From Theodoxus fluviatilis (taxonomy: Eukaryota; Mollusca; Gastropoda; Cycloneritida; Neritidae): a stretch of DNA of 32,500 nucleotides. The notes beneath the pieces are model-generated. The model was not told the origin of the DNA. It made no database searches and saw nothing but the letters and a program-made list of their open reading frames with translations. Numbering within the stretch: the first letter of the stretch is position 1; each line of letters starts with the position of its first letter. A program made the translations under genes and the position numbers. The stretch covers positions 87,501 to 120,000 of the forward strand of contig JAWQFJ010028256.1 of assembly GCA_034096865.1 (NCBI GenBank), given 5' to 3'. Shown in pieces: positions 11,202 to 20,074 of this stretch.

Positions 11202-11486
11202 TTTCATTTAGATTCCGGTAAAGACAGCACTCACAAACGTACATCCACACGCATACACAACTCTCACGGATGAGCGCGCTCAAAAATGTCGCACATCACT
11301 GAAGCACATTGTTTCATTTTCCAACACAACAGTGAAAGGCTTTTTTTCTGAAGATCTTGAAACATCTTATACAGTCCGCGGGTACGTGTCTTCATCAGCA
11401 CAACCACTCCATTTGTGAGTGTCCATTAATTCCCAGGCTTTTCAAAGGGACCGAGCGTTGTGTACAGACAGGACCATGTTTCCTAT

Positions 11487-11642
11487 GATGTAGAACATGA
11501 CGTCAGAAGACAGGAGACACGGACATGCGTTTCATGGGCGACAATGACGGATCGCGTGGTGGCCAGAGCTCGGTCCGCGCCGCACGATGACAGAGTCGTA
11601 CCTGACCCGTATGTACAGCGTTGCCCACTTCTTGCTGACTAT
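11487..11642. repeat. 156-bp direct repeat, left copy (possible target-site duplication)
   Basis: This segment matches 12591-12746 over 156 bp without gaps and with four mismatches by eye. It begins GATGTAGAACATGACG and ends CTTGCTGACTAT. It lies directly against the 3' end of the LINE remnant at 11643-12590, and the other copy lies directly against that LINE's 5' truncation point. This is the geometry of a target-site duplication, although 156 bp is long for one. The open frame across it is shared by both copies and has no recognised content. Confidence 0.85.
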
Positions 11643-12590
11643 CTATCTATTGCGTTGCTTTGCAAACGAAGATGAGTCGATGCTGCGGTTCACATCTACT
11701 GCAGACACGTTGGTGGCTGTAGAGGCCGATGCGGGACCTGCAAGCCCGACCACTGCGGCTGCAGGTGAAGATCCGGCCAAAGTATAGCATGACGCCCTCC
11801 GGTTTTTTCTCCTCTGGCGCTTCTCCTTTAGTGTGTTCTTGCGGGAGCTCTCCAGCACTGCCGTGGCTTTATTGAAGGTGTGGCGCCAGGCATCTCTGTC
11901 AGCAGAGACGGAGATCACCTGTCGGGGATCGATGTTGCAAGAGATGAGGGTTTTCTTGAGAGAGTCTTTGTATCTCTTCGACCAGTGGAAAGCTCACCAA
12001 ATAGTGCTACCTTGGGCAGACGGTGGCTTTCCATTCTGGAAACATGGCCTGCCCAGCGCAGATGAGATCTCAAGAGCATGGTCTCTATGCTGGTGAGTTC
12101 AGACCGTTCAAAACTTCCACATTTGTGATGTAGTCGCTCCAGTGTATCTCCAGGATCGTACGAATACAGCGTTGGTGGAAGCGTTCCAAGAGCCTCAGGT
12201 GTCGGTGGTACAGGACCCAGGATTCTGAGCCATACAGGAGTGTGGTAAGACAACCGCTCTGTATACACTGATTTTTGTGTTCCTTCTGAGGTGTTTGTTG
12301 CTCCACACTCTCTTATACAACCTGCCAAATGCTCTGCTGGCCGTTGCTATTCTGCTGTCCACTTCTTTGTCTATCTTGGCATGTGCCGTGATGGTGCAGC
12401 CCAGGTATGTGAACTGGCTGACAGAGCGTAGTTCGGTCTCCCCAATGTAGATGTGAAGAGGGTGAGACGCTTCTCGGGGGGCAGATTGGTGGAGGACCTC
12501 CGTCTTCTTTAGGCTGACTTCCAGTCCGAAGAGCTGGGCAGCCTCTGCGAAGCAGGATGTGACTTGTTGCAAGGCTCTCTCAGAGTGTGC
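11643..12590 (-). mobile_element. 5'-truncated LINE, RTE/BovB-like type, with frameshifts
   Basis: Read on the minus strand, successive frames encode the C-terminal part of a non-LTR retrotransposon reverse transcriptase. In order I see AHSERALQQV, FGLEVSLKKTEVL (the conserved KTE motif), FTYLGCTIT, LLYGSESWVLY, HLRWAGHVSRM and RDAWRHTFNKATAVLESSRK with a basic KEKRQRRKNRR run. A cysteine-rich end follows (TCSRSGRACRSRIGLYSHQR, where one expected Cys is Ser). At least two or three frameshifts (near 12235 and 11770-12110) and one or more stops break it. The truncation falls just after where the catalytic YADD/FADD motif would be, so no active site remains. The final stop TAG lies within a terminal ATAG repeat. 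This suggests almost no 3' UTR, which is common in RTE-type LINEs. The clade assignment is an inference. Confidence 0.85.
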
Positions 12591-12600
12591 GATGTAGAAC
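12195..12600 (-). pseudogene. LINE reverse transcriptase fragment (post-YADD region)
   Basis: This is the longest intact block of the 11643-12590 LINE. Residues run from AHSERALQQV through FGLEVSLKKTEVL, SVSQFTYLGCTITAHA and KIDKEVDSRIATASRAFGRL to KISVYRAVVLP. It covers the end of the RT palm and the start of the thumb. The sense then shifts frame near 12235 and continues as TLLYGSESWVLYHRHLRLLE in the frame spanning 12085-12306. The first few codons (to about 12591) lie in the flanking 156-bp repeat, so they are not LINE sequence. The fragment is non-functional: it has no catalytic aspartates and is frameshifted. Confidence 0.8.
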
Positions 12601-12746
12601 ATGACGTCAGAAGACAGGAGACATGGACATGCGTTTCATGGGCGACAATGACGGATCGCGTGGTGGCCAGAGCTCGGTCCGCGCCGCACGATGACAGAGT
12701 CGTATCTGACCCGTATGTACAGCGTAGCCCACGTCTTGCTGACTAT
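12591..12746. repeat. 156-bp direct repeat, right copy (possible target-site duplication)
   Basis: The partner of 11487-11642, displaced by exactly 1104 bp. By eye it differs at four positions (CAC/CAT, ACC/ATC, GTT/GTA, CTT/CGT). It abuts the 5' truncation point of the LINE. Outside the repeat the two flanks are unrelated, so this is not simply a larger tandem duplication. Confidence 0.85.
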
Positions 12747-12828
12747 AGTGATATACTTGTACATGCTTTTAGTATGAGGCAGTTTCGTGTTTCCTTGATG
12801 TGGTTAATGAAGGCAGAGAGACAGAGAC

Positions 12829-12830
<2 letters not shown>

Positions 12831-12872
<42 letters not shown>

Positions 12873-12945
12873 GCAAAGAAACACAGAGAGAGAGACAGAG
12901 AGAGAGAGAGGGAGAGAGAGAGAGAGAGGGAGAGAGAGAGGGAGA

Positions 12946-13003
<58 letters not shown>
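12831..13003. repeat. (GA)n microsatellite with CAGA and GGGA variants
   Basis: About 170 bp of GA dinucleotide with periodic ACAGAG and AGGGAG interruptions. The Arg-Glu and Leu-Ser frames are artefacts. Confidence 0.95.
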
Positions 13004-13004
<1 letters not shown>

Positions 13005-14130
13005 GCAGGACGGGAAGCCGACACCAAAGCTGCAAGTGCCTTTCAGGTCTTCCATGTACAAACAACCTTCTATCTAATCCACAAGACGGTACAAGTGTCT
13101 GATCTATCAGGTGATTATCCCTACAGGCACGAAAAAAGCCTATATATTCCCTGTCTCTAATGAGGTGAGCTTTACCGCAAGCCACGTATCCACGAGAATT
13201 GCTATTAACTAGTACCAAGTACAAATACAGGACCGATTTTGCTGGAGCATTAGCTGATAGCAGGGATGTCGGGCCGGAGTACACAGGGTAGGTTTGTCCA
13301 CATAAATCAAGGTATCTGAATAGGCAGGTTTGAAACTAACACCCGCTTGAACAACACTTTATCACGGGTATCCCACATAGGAAGATACGGGTAGATCGGA
13401 GAATCTTCAAAGCGCCGCCCGGTCCTCTGTAGCGGGGTATTTACCTCCCCTTTTCGCTGATACATCCTGTCCTATTCGTGCAAGCACTTGCGGTACAATA
13501 CTCCTTCAACACTACTTGCCTTGTCTGAGATATGTGTGAAGTGCACTTGCAAAGATGGATACAAGTTCCTTTTATAGTGTACACATTCCTTGTTTCTCGG
13601 GGGTAGAAATGGAATGGATTGGCTCATATGCAGTTTTTCTGAAAGTGTGACCGACATTTTCCATGTGTTTGGTGTACTTCAAAGTGCTTTATTTTGAGGA
13701 TGATTTCTTTTCAGTATTGTCGTACATTCATCAGTTCCATTCTGTGAACCCGAGTCAGTAGTGACTCTGGCACAGTTCGCAGTGAATTCGTAATAGACTT
13801 GACCCTTCGCATTACAGCATTGCGCCAAAAATAGTTCGTTTTGATACCTTTTTTTCTCCACTTTTTACAGAAATCGTTCACATGTCAAAACTTGTTTCCA
13901 TTTCAACACAAACATTTTATGTTATCGAATAAATGCTTGTGTATTGCCTCAACAAGAGTAAGTTAAGAGTTTCGTGCGAAATAGTCTCAGAACTACTTTC
14001 ACGGCGTATGTCAGGGAGCAGGTCGGCTATCCCACAAACCTCTCGTGAGACCTCCATTTGCATATTTCGGACGAAAACCTTCCATTACGTGATGTCACCT
14101 GGGCTAGAGACACTTTCGCCGGTAGGCGAA
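13004..14130. other. unassigned DNA
   Basis: No gene, RNA gene or mobile element recognised. The only frames are about 60 codons long (13472-13657 and 13679-13861, minus). Confidence 0.5.
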
Positions 14131-14256
14131 GTCTCTAGTGGACTAAAATGAGTCTCTAGTGGACTAGAATGAGTCTCTAGTTTACTAGAATGAGTCTCTA
14201 GTGGACTAGAATGAGTCTCCAGTGGACTAGAATGAGTCTCTAGTGAACTAGAATGC
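14131..14256. repeat. 21-bp minisatellite, six copies
   Basis: Units of GTCTCTAGTGGACTAGAATGA start at 14131, 14152, 14173, 14194, 14215 and 14236 (the last ends GAATGC). Each unit contains the near-palindrome CTAGTGGACTAG, so single strands can form small hairpins. The period of seven codons keeps a minus-strand frame open (SSPLETH repeats), which I do not regard as coding. Confidence 0.95.
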
Positions 14257-14564
14257 ATCAGTTCCTGTGTTGGTGCCTGTGTATGCATCAACGTTTATAC
14301 GTGTGTAAATGTCTGTGATTTTTGTGTGATTACGTACTTTTCAAATCTGCAATTGAATATGTTTGGTTTCCCCCGTACGTCATATTTACATGTATGTTCT
14401 GCTTTCGTGCAAGCCTGAGCGTGTGATCGCATGCGTGCTTGTATATAATTATGTGTGTGCGTGTGTGTACATGCCTACATGCATGCTTGTGTTCTCAGAT
14501 GTTTTATGTGCAATGTTCGTAAATGTTTTATATCGCATGTATCACTGCTTTGCATGTTAAGGTG

Positions 14565-14568
<4 letters not shown>
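14257..14568. other. GT-biased unassigned DNA
   Basis: TG-rich degenerate sequence (TGTGTG with ATGC variants) without a gene. The Val/Cys-rich plus-strand frame at 14363-14560 reflects composition. Confidence 0.5.

Positions 14569-14647
<79 letters not shown>
14569..14647. repeat. (TC)n microsatellite
   Basis: TC run with one TTTCTCA interruption near 14595. Confidence 0.95.
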
Positions 14648-14648
<1 letters not shown>

Positions 14649-14851
14649 GTTGGGTGTAAGGCAATACACACTCTGTCTCCCTACGCGATTCCTCAAAGGC
14701 GAATGAGGAAATGGAGACTTAACTTGCATTTGCTGCGAACGGCTTCATTTATTTTCACGAACAATGGCTTCACATATCCTACAAAGGTTGATAGGCCAGA
14801 CAAACTGTATACAGTCATTCGTGTCATTGTCACTCCCCACCCCCCACCCTC

Positions 14852-15127
<276 letters not shown>

Positions 15128-15222
15128 CTCCCTCCTCCCTCCCTCTCCCCCACTCTCTCTCTCCAACCCACCCACACTCTTACTCTCATTCGCTCTTCCC
15201 TTCCTCCCCTATTCCCCAACTA

Positions 15223-15228
<6 letters not shown>

Positions 15229-15315
<87 letters not shown>
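15229..15315. repeat. (TC)n-(TA)n compound microsatellite
   Basis: A C-run leads to a TC run (15231-15262) and then a pure TA run of about 26 units (15263-15315). The TA tract can extrude a cruciform. Confidence 0.95.
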
Positions 15316-15319
<4 letters not shown>

Positions 15320-15445
15320 CAGATATTTGTGGCAAACTCGATTCACCAGTCGCAGTAGAACAGCTTGACAAGACACGCACACGTATGTCGTCATGCGTGA
15401 CGTAGACACTTCGGATTGGATAGGTGATGATTTGTCAAACCCTTC

Positions 15446-15480
15446 AGTCCTGAGGAAGGCTTTCAGCCGAAAATTTGACG
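15446..15480 (+). ncRNA. minimal hammerhead-ribozyme-like motif (Penelope type)
   Basis: The bases fit a type I minimal hammerhead. The core CTGAGGA lies at 15450-15456, with one extra A at 15457. Stem II is GGCT (15458-15461) paired with AGCC (15465-15468) across a TTC loop. GAA lies at 15469-15471. Stem III is the two-pair, loop-less AATT (15472-15475), followed by T17 at 15476 as the predicted cleavage site. Stem I pairs GTC (15447-15449) with GAC (15477-15479), and CTT (15442-15444) with AAG (15483-15485) extends it past an internal loop. Hammerheads with a tiny palindromic stem III are known from Penelope-like retroelements. No Penelope ORF is visible nearby, so this may be a solo remnant. 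Activity is not shown by sequence. Confidence 0.55.
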
Positions 15481-15533
15481 TTAAGTAAGGCTTGTTTGTT
15501 TGCTCGCTTGTTTTTTTCTTTTTATATATATAT

Positions 15534-15627
15534 CATGCCATTTGAATATTTTGCCTCAAGGGCTGAATGTAAAAAAGGCACTACTGCCTAATTCACTACC
15601 CTTGTAAAATAAAGTTCGTTTGTTTGT

Positions 15628-15632
<5 letters not shown>
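15534..15632 (+). mobile_element. short dispersed retroelement-like repeat, copy B
   Basis: The inverted copy of the elements at 9904-10005 and 26825-26932, and very close to copy A. In this orientation it reads TTTGAATATTTTGCCTC, then GCACTACTGCCTAATTC, then AAAATAAAGTTCG with a GTTT-rich tail that grades into a (TC)n run at 15631-15666. The AATAAA motif, the tail and the adjacent microsatellite suggest the 3' end of a retroelement. Its 5' side abuts T-rich and TA sequence rather than GA. Confidence 0.75.

Positions 15633-15666
<34 letters not shown>
15631..15666. repeat. (TC)n tail of short dispersed element copy B
   Basis: Pure TC run directly after the GTTTGTTCTTTC tail of copy B. Confidence 0.9.
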
Positions 15667-15669
<3 letters not shown>

Positions 15670-16565
15670 ATCAACACAGGGAGGGCCTTGAAGGTCTTGG
15701 AACTAGGAAGCAGGACAATCATCATCAGGTGAGCTCTTCATCGCATAGGAAAGTGGAGAGATGGGGGCGGAGGGTAGAGGTGTAGGGGTGGGGGTGGGGG
15801 GTGAGATGAGATGGGGGGTGGGGGAATGGAGGGAGCGGCTAAGATCAAAGACATCTCACAGTGGTTCATGGAACGTCTGAGCACAAAACAACCGGAGCTC
15901 GCTTCGTGAGCGAGTCAACAGTGCTCCGTAGTACTAAAGACCGCCAAGGCCCCGATCCCTTTCCACTGCCCACAGTTTGTGGACTTCAAAGTGTTCTCCT
16001 TTCAGTCATGATTGGCAGTTAACCGCTCGACAGACAGTGCGCCAGCGCTCATCAATGGAATGCTTTTGCAGTGAAAATATTGGCGGTCTTTTCGTGAAAC
16101 GTTTTGAGGGACTTCATCAAGCTGTTTCTGTGTCGTGAACGGACTGAGTGGAAGAACAGACTTCTTTGTTGCAGGTCGGTTCTGCAGTGTGACGAGAAAG
16201 CGGCTGCTTTGTGCTTGTATCCTTTTGATGATAAAGCTTCATTCTACAGTTATTGGTTTGCGATGTGCAATAAACCCGCACTAGGAAACGTTTCTCCATT
16301 CCGATGGTCCACCGTTTGGCTCGAACACATTTCCGCGTTCTCTGATGCACGGAGGAAGCTGGTTTTCTGTTCATTGTAATAAATGTCGGAAGTCTGCGCC
16401 ATTTTGATAAAATTCAGTATGGGAAGTTTGAAAGCAAATCGCAATTTCCTAGCGACGTTTTACAGCTACTTGCAGAATAGCGGCTGAGAGAAGTGGTTCA
16501 AAGCCAAAACTTCGGCAACATACACAAGTGTGCCTTGGGAGAAATTCACGAAGACTGACTAATAA
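15667..16565. other. unassigned DNA with a G-run cluster
   Basis: No gene recognised. A G-quadruplex-capable cluster lies at about 15783-15827. A 91-codon plus-strand frame (16104-16379) is opposed by an 85-codon minus-strand frame and has no recognisable domain. Confidence 0.5.
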
Positions 16566-16676
16566 AGTTTACGTCATAATAAAAAGATCCTGGCAGCCCA
16601 CATCCCAGTGCTCTCCCCTTGTGCCCTCATGAGTTCAAAGCCAACCCGAAGCCTCTGCTGGGCTATTGATAGCCTC

Positions 16677-16682
16677 TTTTTT
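16677..16682 (+). terminator. T6 run between units, candidate pol III terminator
   Basis: TTTTTT lies immediately upstream of the tRNA-like head, and again at 17078, 17479, 17880 and 18281. Scanning one unit, it is the only plus-strand run of four or more T. A pol III transcript starting at one head would therefore be expected to read through about 395 nt and stop just before the next head. Pol III termination at T runs is established; its use here is inferred. Confidence 0.5.
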
Positions 16683-16770
16683 GGGAGGTGTAGATGGTCC
16701 AGCATGCTAAGGCGTTGGGCTTTGCAGCGAGGCGCTGTGCCGTGGTTCAATCCCAGGGGCGGGAGAGATG
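16683..16770 (+). promoter_or_regulatory. tRNA-like head with internal pol III A and B boxes, copy 1
   Basis: TGGTCCAGCATG (16695-16706) fits the tRNA A-box pattern TRGYNNAGY, and GGTTCAATCCC (16744-16754) fits the B box GGTTCRANNCC at a normal spacing. CTAAGGCG after the A box resembles a Leu- or Ser-type tRNA D arm. The T arm can pair four of five bases around the TTCAATC loop. The acceptor and anticodon stems do not pair properly, so this is a tRNA-derived SINE-type promoter and not a functional tRNA. Equivalent heads start at 17084, 17485, 17886 and 18287 (B boxes at 17145, 17546, 17947, 18348). Related but separate tRNA genes were not found in the window. Confidence 0.75.
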
Positions 16771-16864
16771 GGAGAAAAGTTATGTTGATCGAGGAAAATT
16801 GCTGCGACCCTGTCTTGTCACTTTGTCTGGTATGAATGTGTGCATGATTGTGCATGAATGCATA

Positions 16865-16915
16865 GGTGAACATCGATTGATGCACCTGTTGGTTAAACGT
16901 CTTTACGTGCCAACA
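16865..16915 (+). other. paired hairpins in the 3' part of each 401-bp unit
   Basis: Two potential RNA hairpins lie side by side. In 16865-16886, GGTG..CATC pairs with GATG..CACC around a GATT loop with an AA bulge. In 16887-16915, TGTTGG pairs with CCAACA, with an inner ACGT/ACGT helix. They recur in all five copies. In copy 5 the second one loses a pair (GTTGG becomes GTTGT) with no compensating change, so selection for this fold is not demonstrated. Confidence 0.45.
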
Positions 16916-18169
16916 AGAATGAAAGTTGTGATGTCTGTGGGATCTTCCCAGAAATCCATGGTGCTTAGTTTACGTCATAATAAAAAGATCCTGGCAGCCC
17001 ACATCCCAGTGCTCTCCCCTTGTGCCCTCATGAGTTCAAAGCCAACCCGAAGCCTCTGCTGGGCTATTGATAGCCTCTTTTTTGGGAGGTGTAGATGGTC
17101 CAGCATGCTAAGGCGTTGGGCTTTGCAGCGAGGCGCTGTGCCGTGGTTCAATCCCAGGGGCGGGAGAGATGGGAGAAAAGTTATGTTGATCGAGGAAAAT
17201 TGCTGCGACCCTGTCTTGTCACTTTGTCTGGTATGAATGTGTGCATGATTGTGCATGAATGCATAGGTGAACATCGATTGATGCACCTGTTGGTTAAACG
17301 TCTTTACGTGCCAACAAGAATGAAAGTTGTGATGTCTGTGGGATCTTCCCAGAAATCCATGGTGCTTAGTTTACGTCATAATAAAAAGATCCTGGCAGCC
17401 CACATCCCAGTGCTCTCCCCTTGTGCCCTCATGAGTTCAAAGCCAACCCGAAGCCTCTGCTGGGCTATTGATAGCCTCTTTTTTGGGAGGTGTAGATGGT
17501 CCAGCATGCTAAGGCGTTGGGCTTTGCAGCGAGGCGCTGTGCCGTGGTTCAATCCCAGGGGCGGGAGAGATGGGAGAAAAGTTATGTTGATCGAGGAAAA
17601 TTGCTGCGACCCTGTCTTGTCACTTTGTCTGGTATGAATGTGTGCATGATTGTGCATGAATGCATAGGTGAACATCGATTGATGCACCTGTTGGTTAAAC
17701 GTCTTTACGTGCCAACAAGAATGAAAGTTGTGATGTCTGTGGGATCTTCCCAGAAATCCATGGTGCTTAGTTTACGTCATAATAAAAAGATCCTGGCAGC
17801 CCACATCCCAGTGCTCTCCCCTTGTGCCCTCATGAGTTCAAAGCCAACCCGAAGCCTCTGCTGGGCTATTGATAGCCTCTTTTTTGGGAGGTGTAGATGG
17901 TCCAGCATGCTAAGGCGTTGGGCTTTGCAGCGAGGCGCTGTGCCGTGGTTCAATCCCAGGGGCGGGAGAGATGGGAGAAAAGTTATGTTGATCGAGGAAA
18001 ATTGCTGCGACCCTGTCTTGTCACTTTGTCTGGTATGAATGTGTGCATGATTGTGCATGAATGCATAGGTGAACATCGATTGATGCACCTGTTGGTTAAA
18101 CGTCTTTACGTGCCAACAAGAATGAAAGTTGTGATGTCTGTGGGATCTTCCCAGAAATCCATGGTGTTT

Positions 18170-18557
18170 AGTTTACGTCATAATAAAAAGATCCTGGCAG
18201 ACCACATCCCAGTGCTCTCCCCTTGTGCCCTCATGAGTTCAAAGCCAACCCAAAGCCTCTGCTGGGCTATTGATAGCCTCTTTTTTGGGAGGTGTAGATG
18301 GTCCAGCATGCTAAGGCGTTGGGCTTTGCAGCGAGGCGCTGTGCCGTGGTTCAATCCCAGGGGCGGGAGAGATGGGAGAAAAGTTATGTTGATCGAGGAA
18401 AATTGCTGCGACCCTGTCTGGTATGAATGTGTGCATGATTGTGCATGAATGCATAGGTGAACATCGATTGATGCACCTGTTGTTTAAACGTCTTTACGTG
18501 CCAACAAGAATGAAAGTTGTGATATCTGTGGGATCTTCCCAGAAATCCATGGTGTTT
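18170..18557 (+). repeat. diverged fifth copy of the 401-bp unit
   Basis: This copy differs from copies 1-4 by CAGACC for CAGCCC, CCCAAAGCC for CCCGAAGCC, a 13-bp deletion at about 18416-18420, TGTTGTTTAAAC for TGTTGGTTAAAC and GATATC for GATGTC. The A box, B box and T6 are intact. A diverged unit at an array edge is the usual result of homogenisation acting mainly on internal units. Confidence 0.9.
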
Positions 18558-18575
18558 AGTTTACGTCATAATAAA

Positions 18576-19950
18576 GAAGTTTAGAAATTGCTGCTGAGTT
18601 CGTACGCACAATACACAATGTCATTCATTGTGGTGTACTCTACATTCAACACTGAATTCGAGATGAGTTCAATTGACTGCTGGTGCGCTTCTTCTCCGCC
18701 GTGCCTCACGGATTAATGTTGTTGTTGTTGTTGCTGTTGTTGTTGTTGCGTACCTGGGCTAAACACTCCCAGGATCACCCAAGTGGGTGAGATGATTGCG
18801 TGTGTGACTGTTTTGGAACACCCCGCCATATAGGCAGCCACACTCCGTCTTCAGGGGATTTGATCTCTGTCTCCAGAGAATGCCAGTTGTTATGTTAGGA
18901 GCTTACCACGGCTGAAGATAATCCCCACATAACAGAACAACATAACAACATTTTGCTGTAGCCTTGGTTTTTGGCTGGAGTCAACAAATAACAACAGCCT
19001 TTGTCCAAGTGAATCATACTGTACATATAGAAACAACACCAACAATGGTTTTTCTCAACGCTTAACGGGAAGCAGATATATTTTGATGGCTATTTGTACA
19101 ACATATTTGTGTAGCAGATTTCATCGTGGAGGGTTAGTCTTGGGAAGGATGAAAAGATAACAATTCATTGTAATGAAGGTGCGAAATTATTTTGGCATTG
19201 CATGTCGACATGCAATACTCCATGATTGAAATTTCAGTGGAAGCCATTTCAAAAATGTATACGTGGTAAACAACTTGCACTTTAACACGAACTGATGTGG
19301 TAGCCCCACAAAAGCATTCTTGACACACTCGCAAACATCTTCAAAACGTCCCTGTGTCAAACAACACTTTCACTCACCTGACGCTGCTGTGCGCCTCGCT
19401 ACAGGACTAGCACGTGCAGGAGTCCTAGTGGAATCCCCATGGGGAGCTTCCAATTATCTTTATTCCATCCCCTTGATTCCCTTCCACACAACGCCCCAAG
19501 CAGGACTTGGACAAGATGTCAGCCCGGACTTCGGACTAGTTTATGATGAAACGGTGCAGGGTTCGACGGAAATTAGTCTCTCGGTACGTATTGCGTCACG
19601 TGGTCAGCATTAGGTCACGGTGTCATGAGTGGTCAGGACCCCCTGGGGTCACGTGTTATCTGATGATTCCCAGAGGTGCTTTCCCTTCCCTTGTCCCTGT
19701 GACACCTGCTGCAGTATGCAGTGGTCTACTGCCATTGAGACCCTTGGGTGCAGGGTGAACGGGGAAAGGGCATGCACGTTGGATCGTGTCCCTTTCTCGT
19801 GGTCCTAAGTATGTGTTGTTGGTGTAGCTTTGTGTGTCTTCCAGCTATATCTATATTGTTCACCTGAAATATTCATATTCAATGTTTTGTGTAACAATTA
19901 TATTATGTGAAAATGCGCCTGCGTGAGTTTGCGAACGGATTAATGTACGT
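18576..19950. other. unassigned DNA with (GTT)n and small hairpins
   Basis: The stretch includes a (GTT)n run with one GCT (18716-18747). Three short hairpins follow: CTGGG/CCCAG near 18756-18773, CACCC/GGGTG at 18777-18790, and an 11-bp perfect inverted repeat (GTTGTTATGTT at 18886, AACATAACAAC at 18939). A 97-codon plus-strand frame (19320-19613) is not recognisable. Two CACGTG hexamers lie near 19600 and 19651. Confidence 0.5.
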
Positions 19951-19987
19951 GTGGAGATGTGTATGTTTGTGTGTGTGTTGTGTGTAG

Positions 19988-20029
<42 letters not shown>

Positions 20030-20030
20030 A

Positions 20031-20071
<41 letters not shown>
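19951..20071. repeat. (TG)n-(GA)n-(CA)n compound microsatellite
   Basis: A degenerate TG run is followed by GA (about 19989-20028) and then a pure CA run (about 20031-20070). Confidence 0.95.

Positions 20072-20074
<3 letters not shown>

Larger units (their letters stand above)
16566..18575 (+). repeat. tandem array, five copies of a 401-bp tRNA-derived unit
   Basis: Head-to-tail copies start at 16566, 16967, 17368, 17769 and 18170. The first four are exactly 401 bp and look identical apart from a C/T near the end of copy 4. Copy 5 is 388 bp, having lost 13 bp between two TGTCT direct repeats near 18416, and carries several extra substitutions. A sixth 18-bp start (AGTTTACGTCATAATAAA) closes the array at 18558-18575. 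Every unit contains a tRNA-like region with A and B boxes (see separate entries). Because 401 is not a multiple of three, the 180- and 103-codon frames that recur here switch frame from unit to unit and are not genes. The near-identity suggests recent amplification or strong homogenisation. Confidence 0.97.

Noticed and set aside
16683..16770. A functional tRNA gene in each array unit
   Set aside because: A and B boxes are present, but the acceptor stem does not pair and the anticodon stem is broken, so only a tRNA-derived promoter is supported.
16694..18448. Recurring 180- and 103-codon open frames in the 401-bp array
   Set aside because: They repeat because the DNA repeats. The 401-bp period shifts frame each unit, the frames run over the tRNA-like promoter, and the peptides match nothing I recognise.
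19598..19656. E-box (CACGTG) pair as a promoter element
   Set aside because: Two hexamers alone are expected by chance at this rate, and no transcription start or gene is supported nearby.
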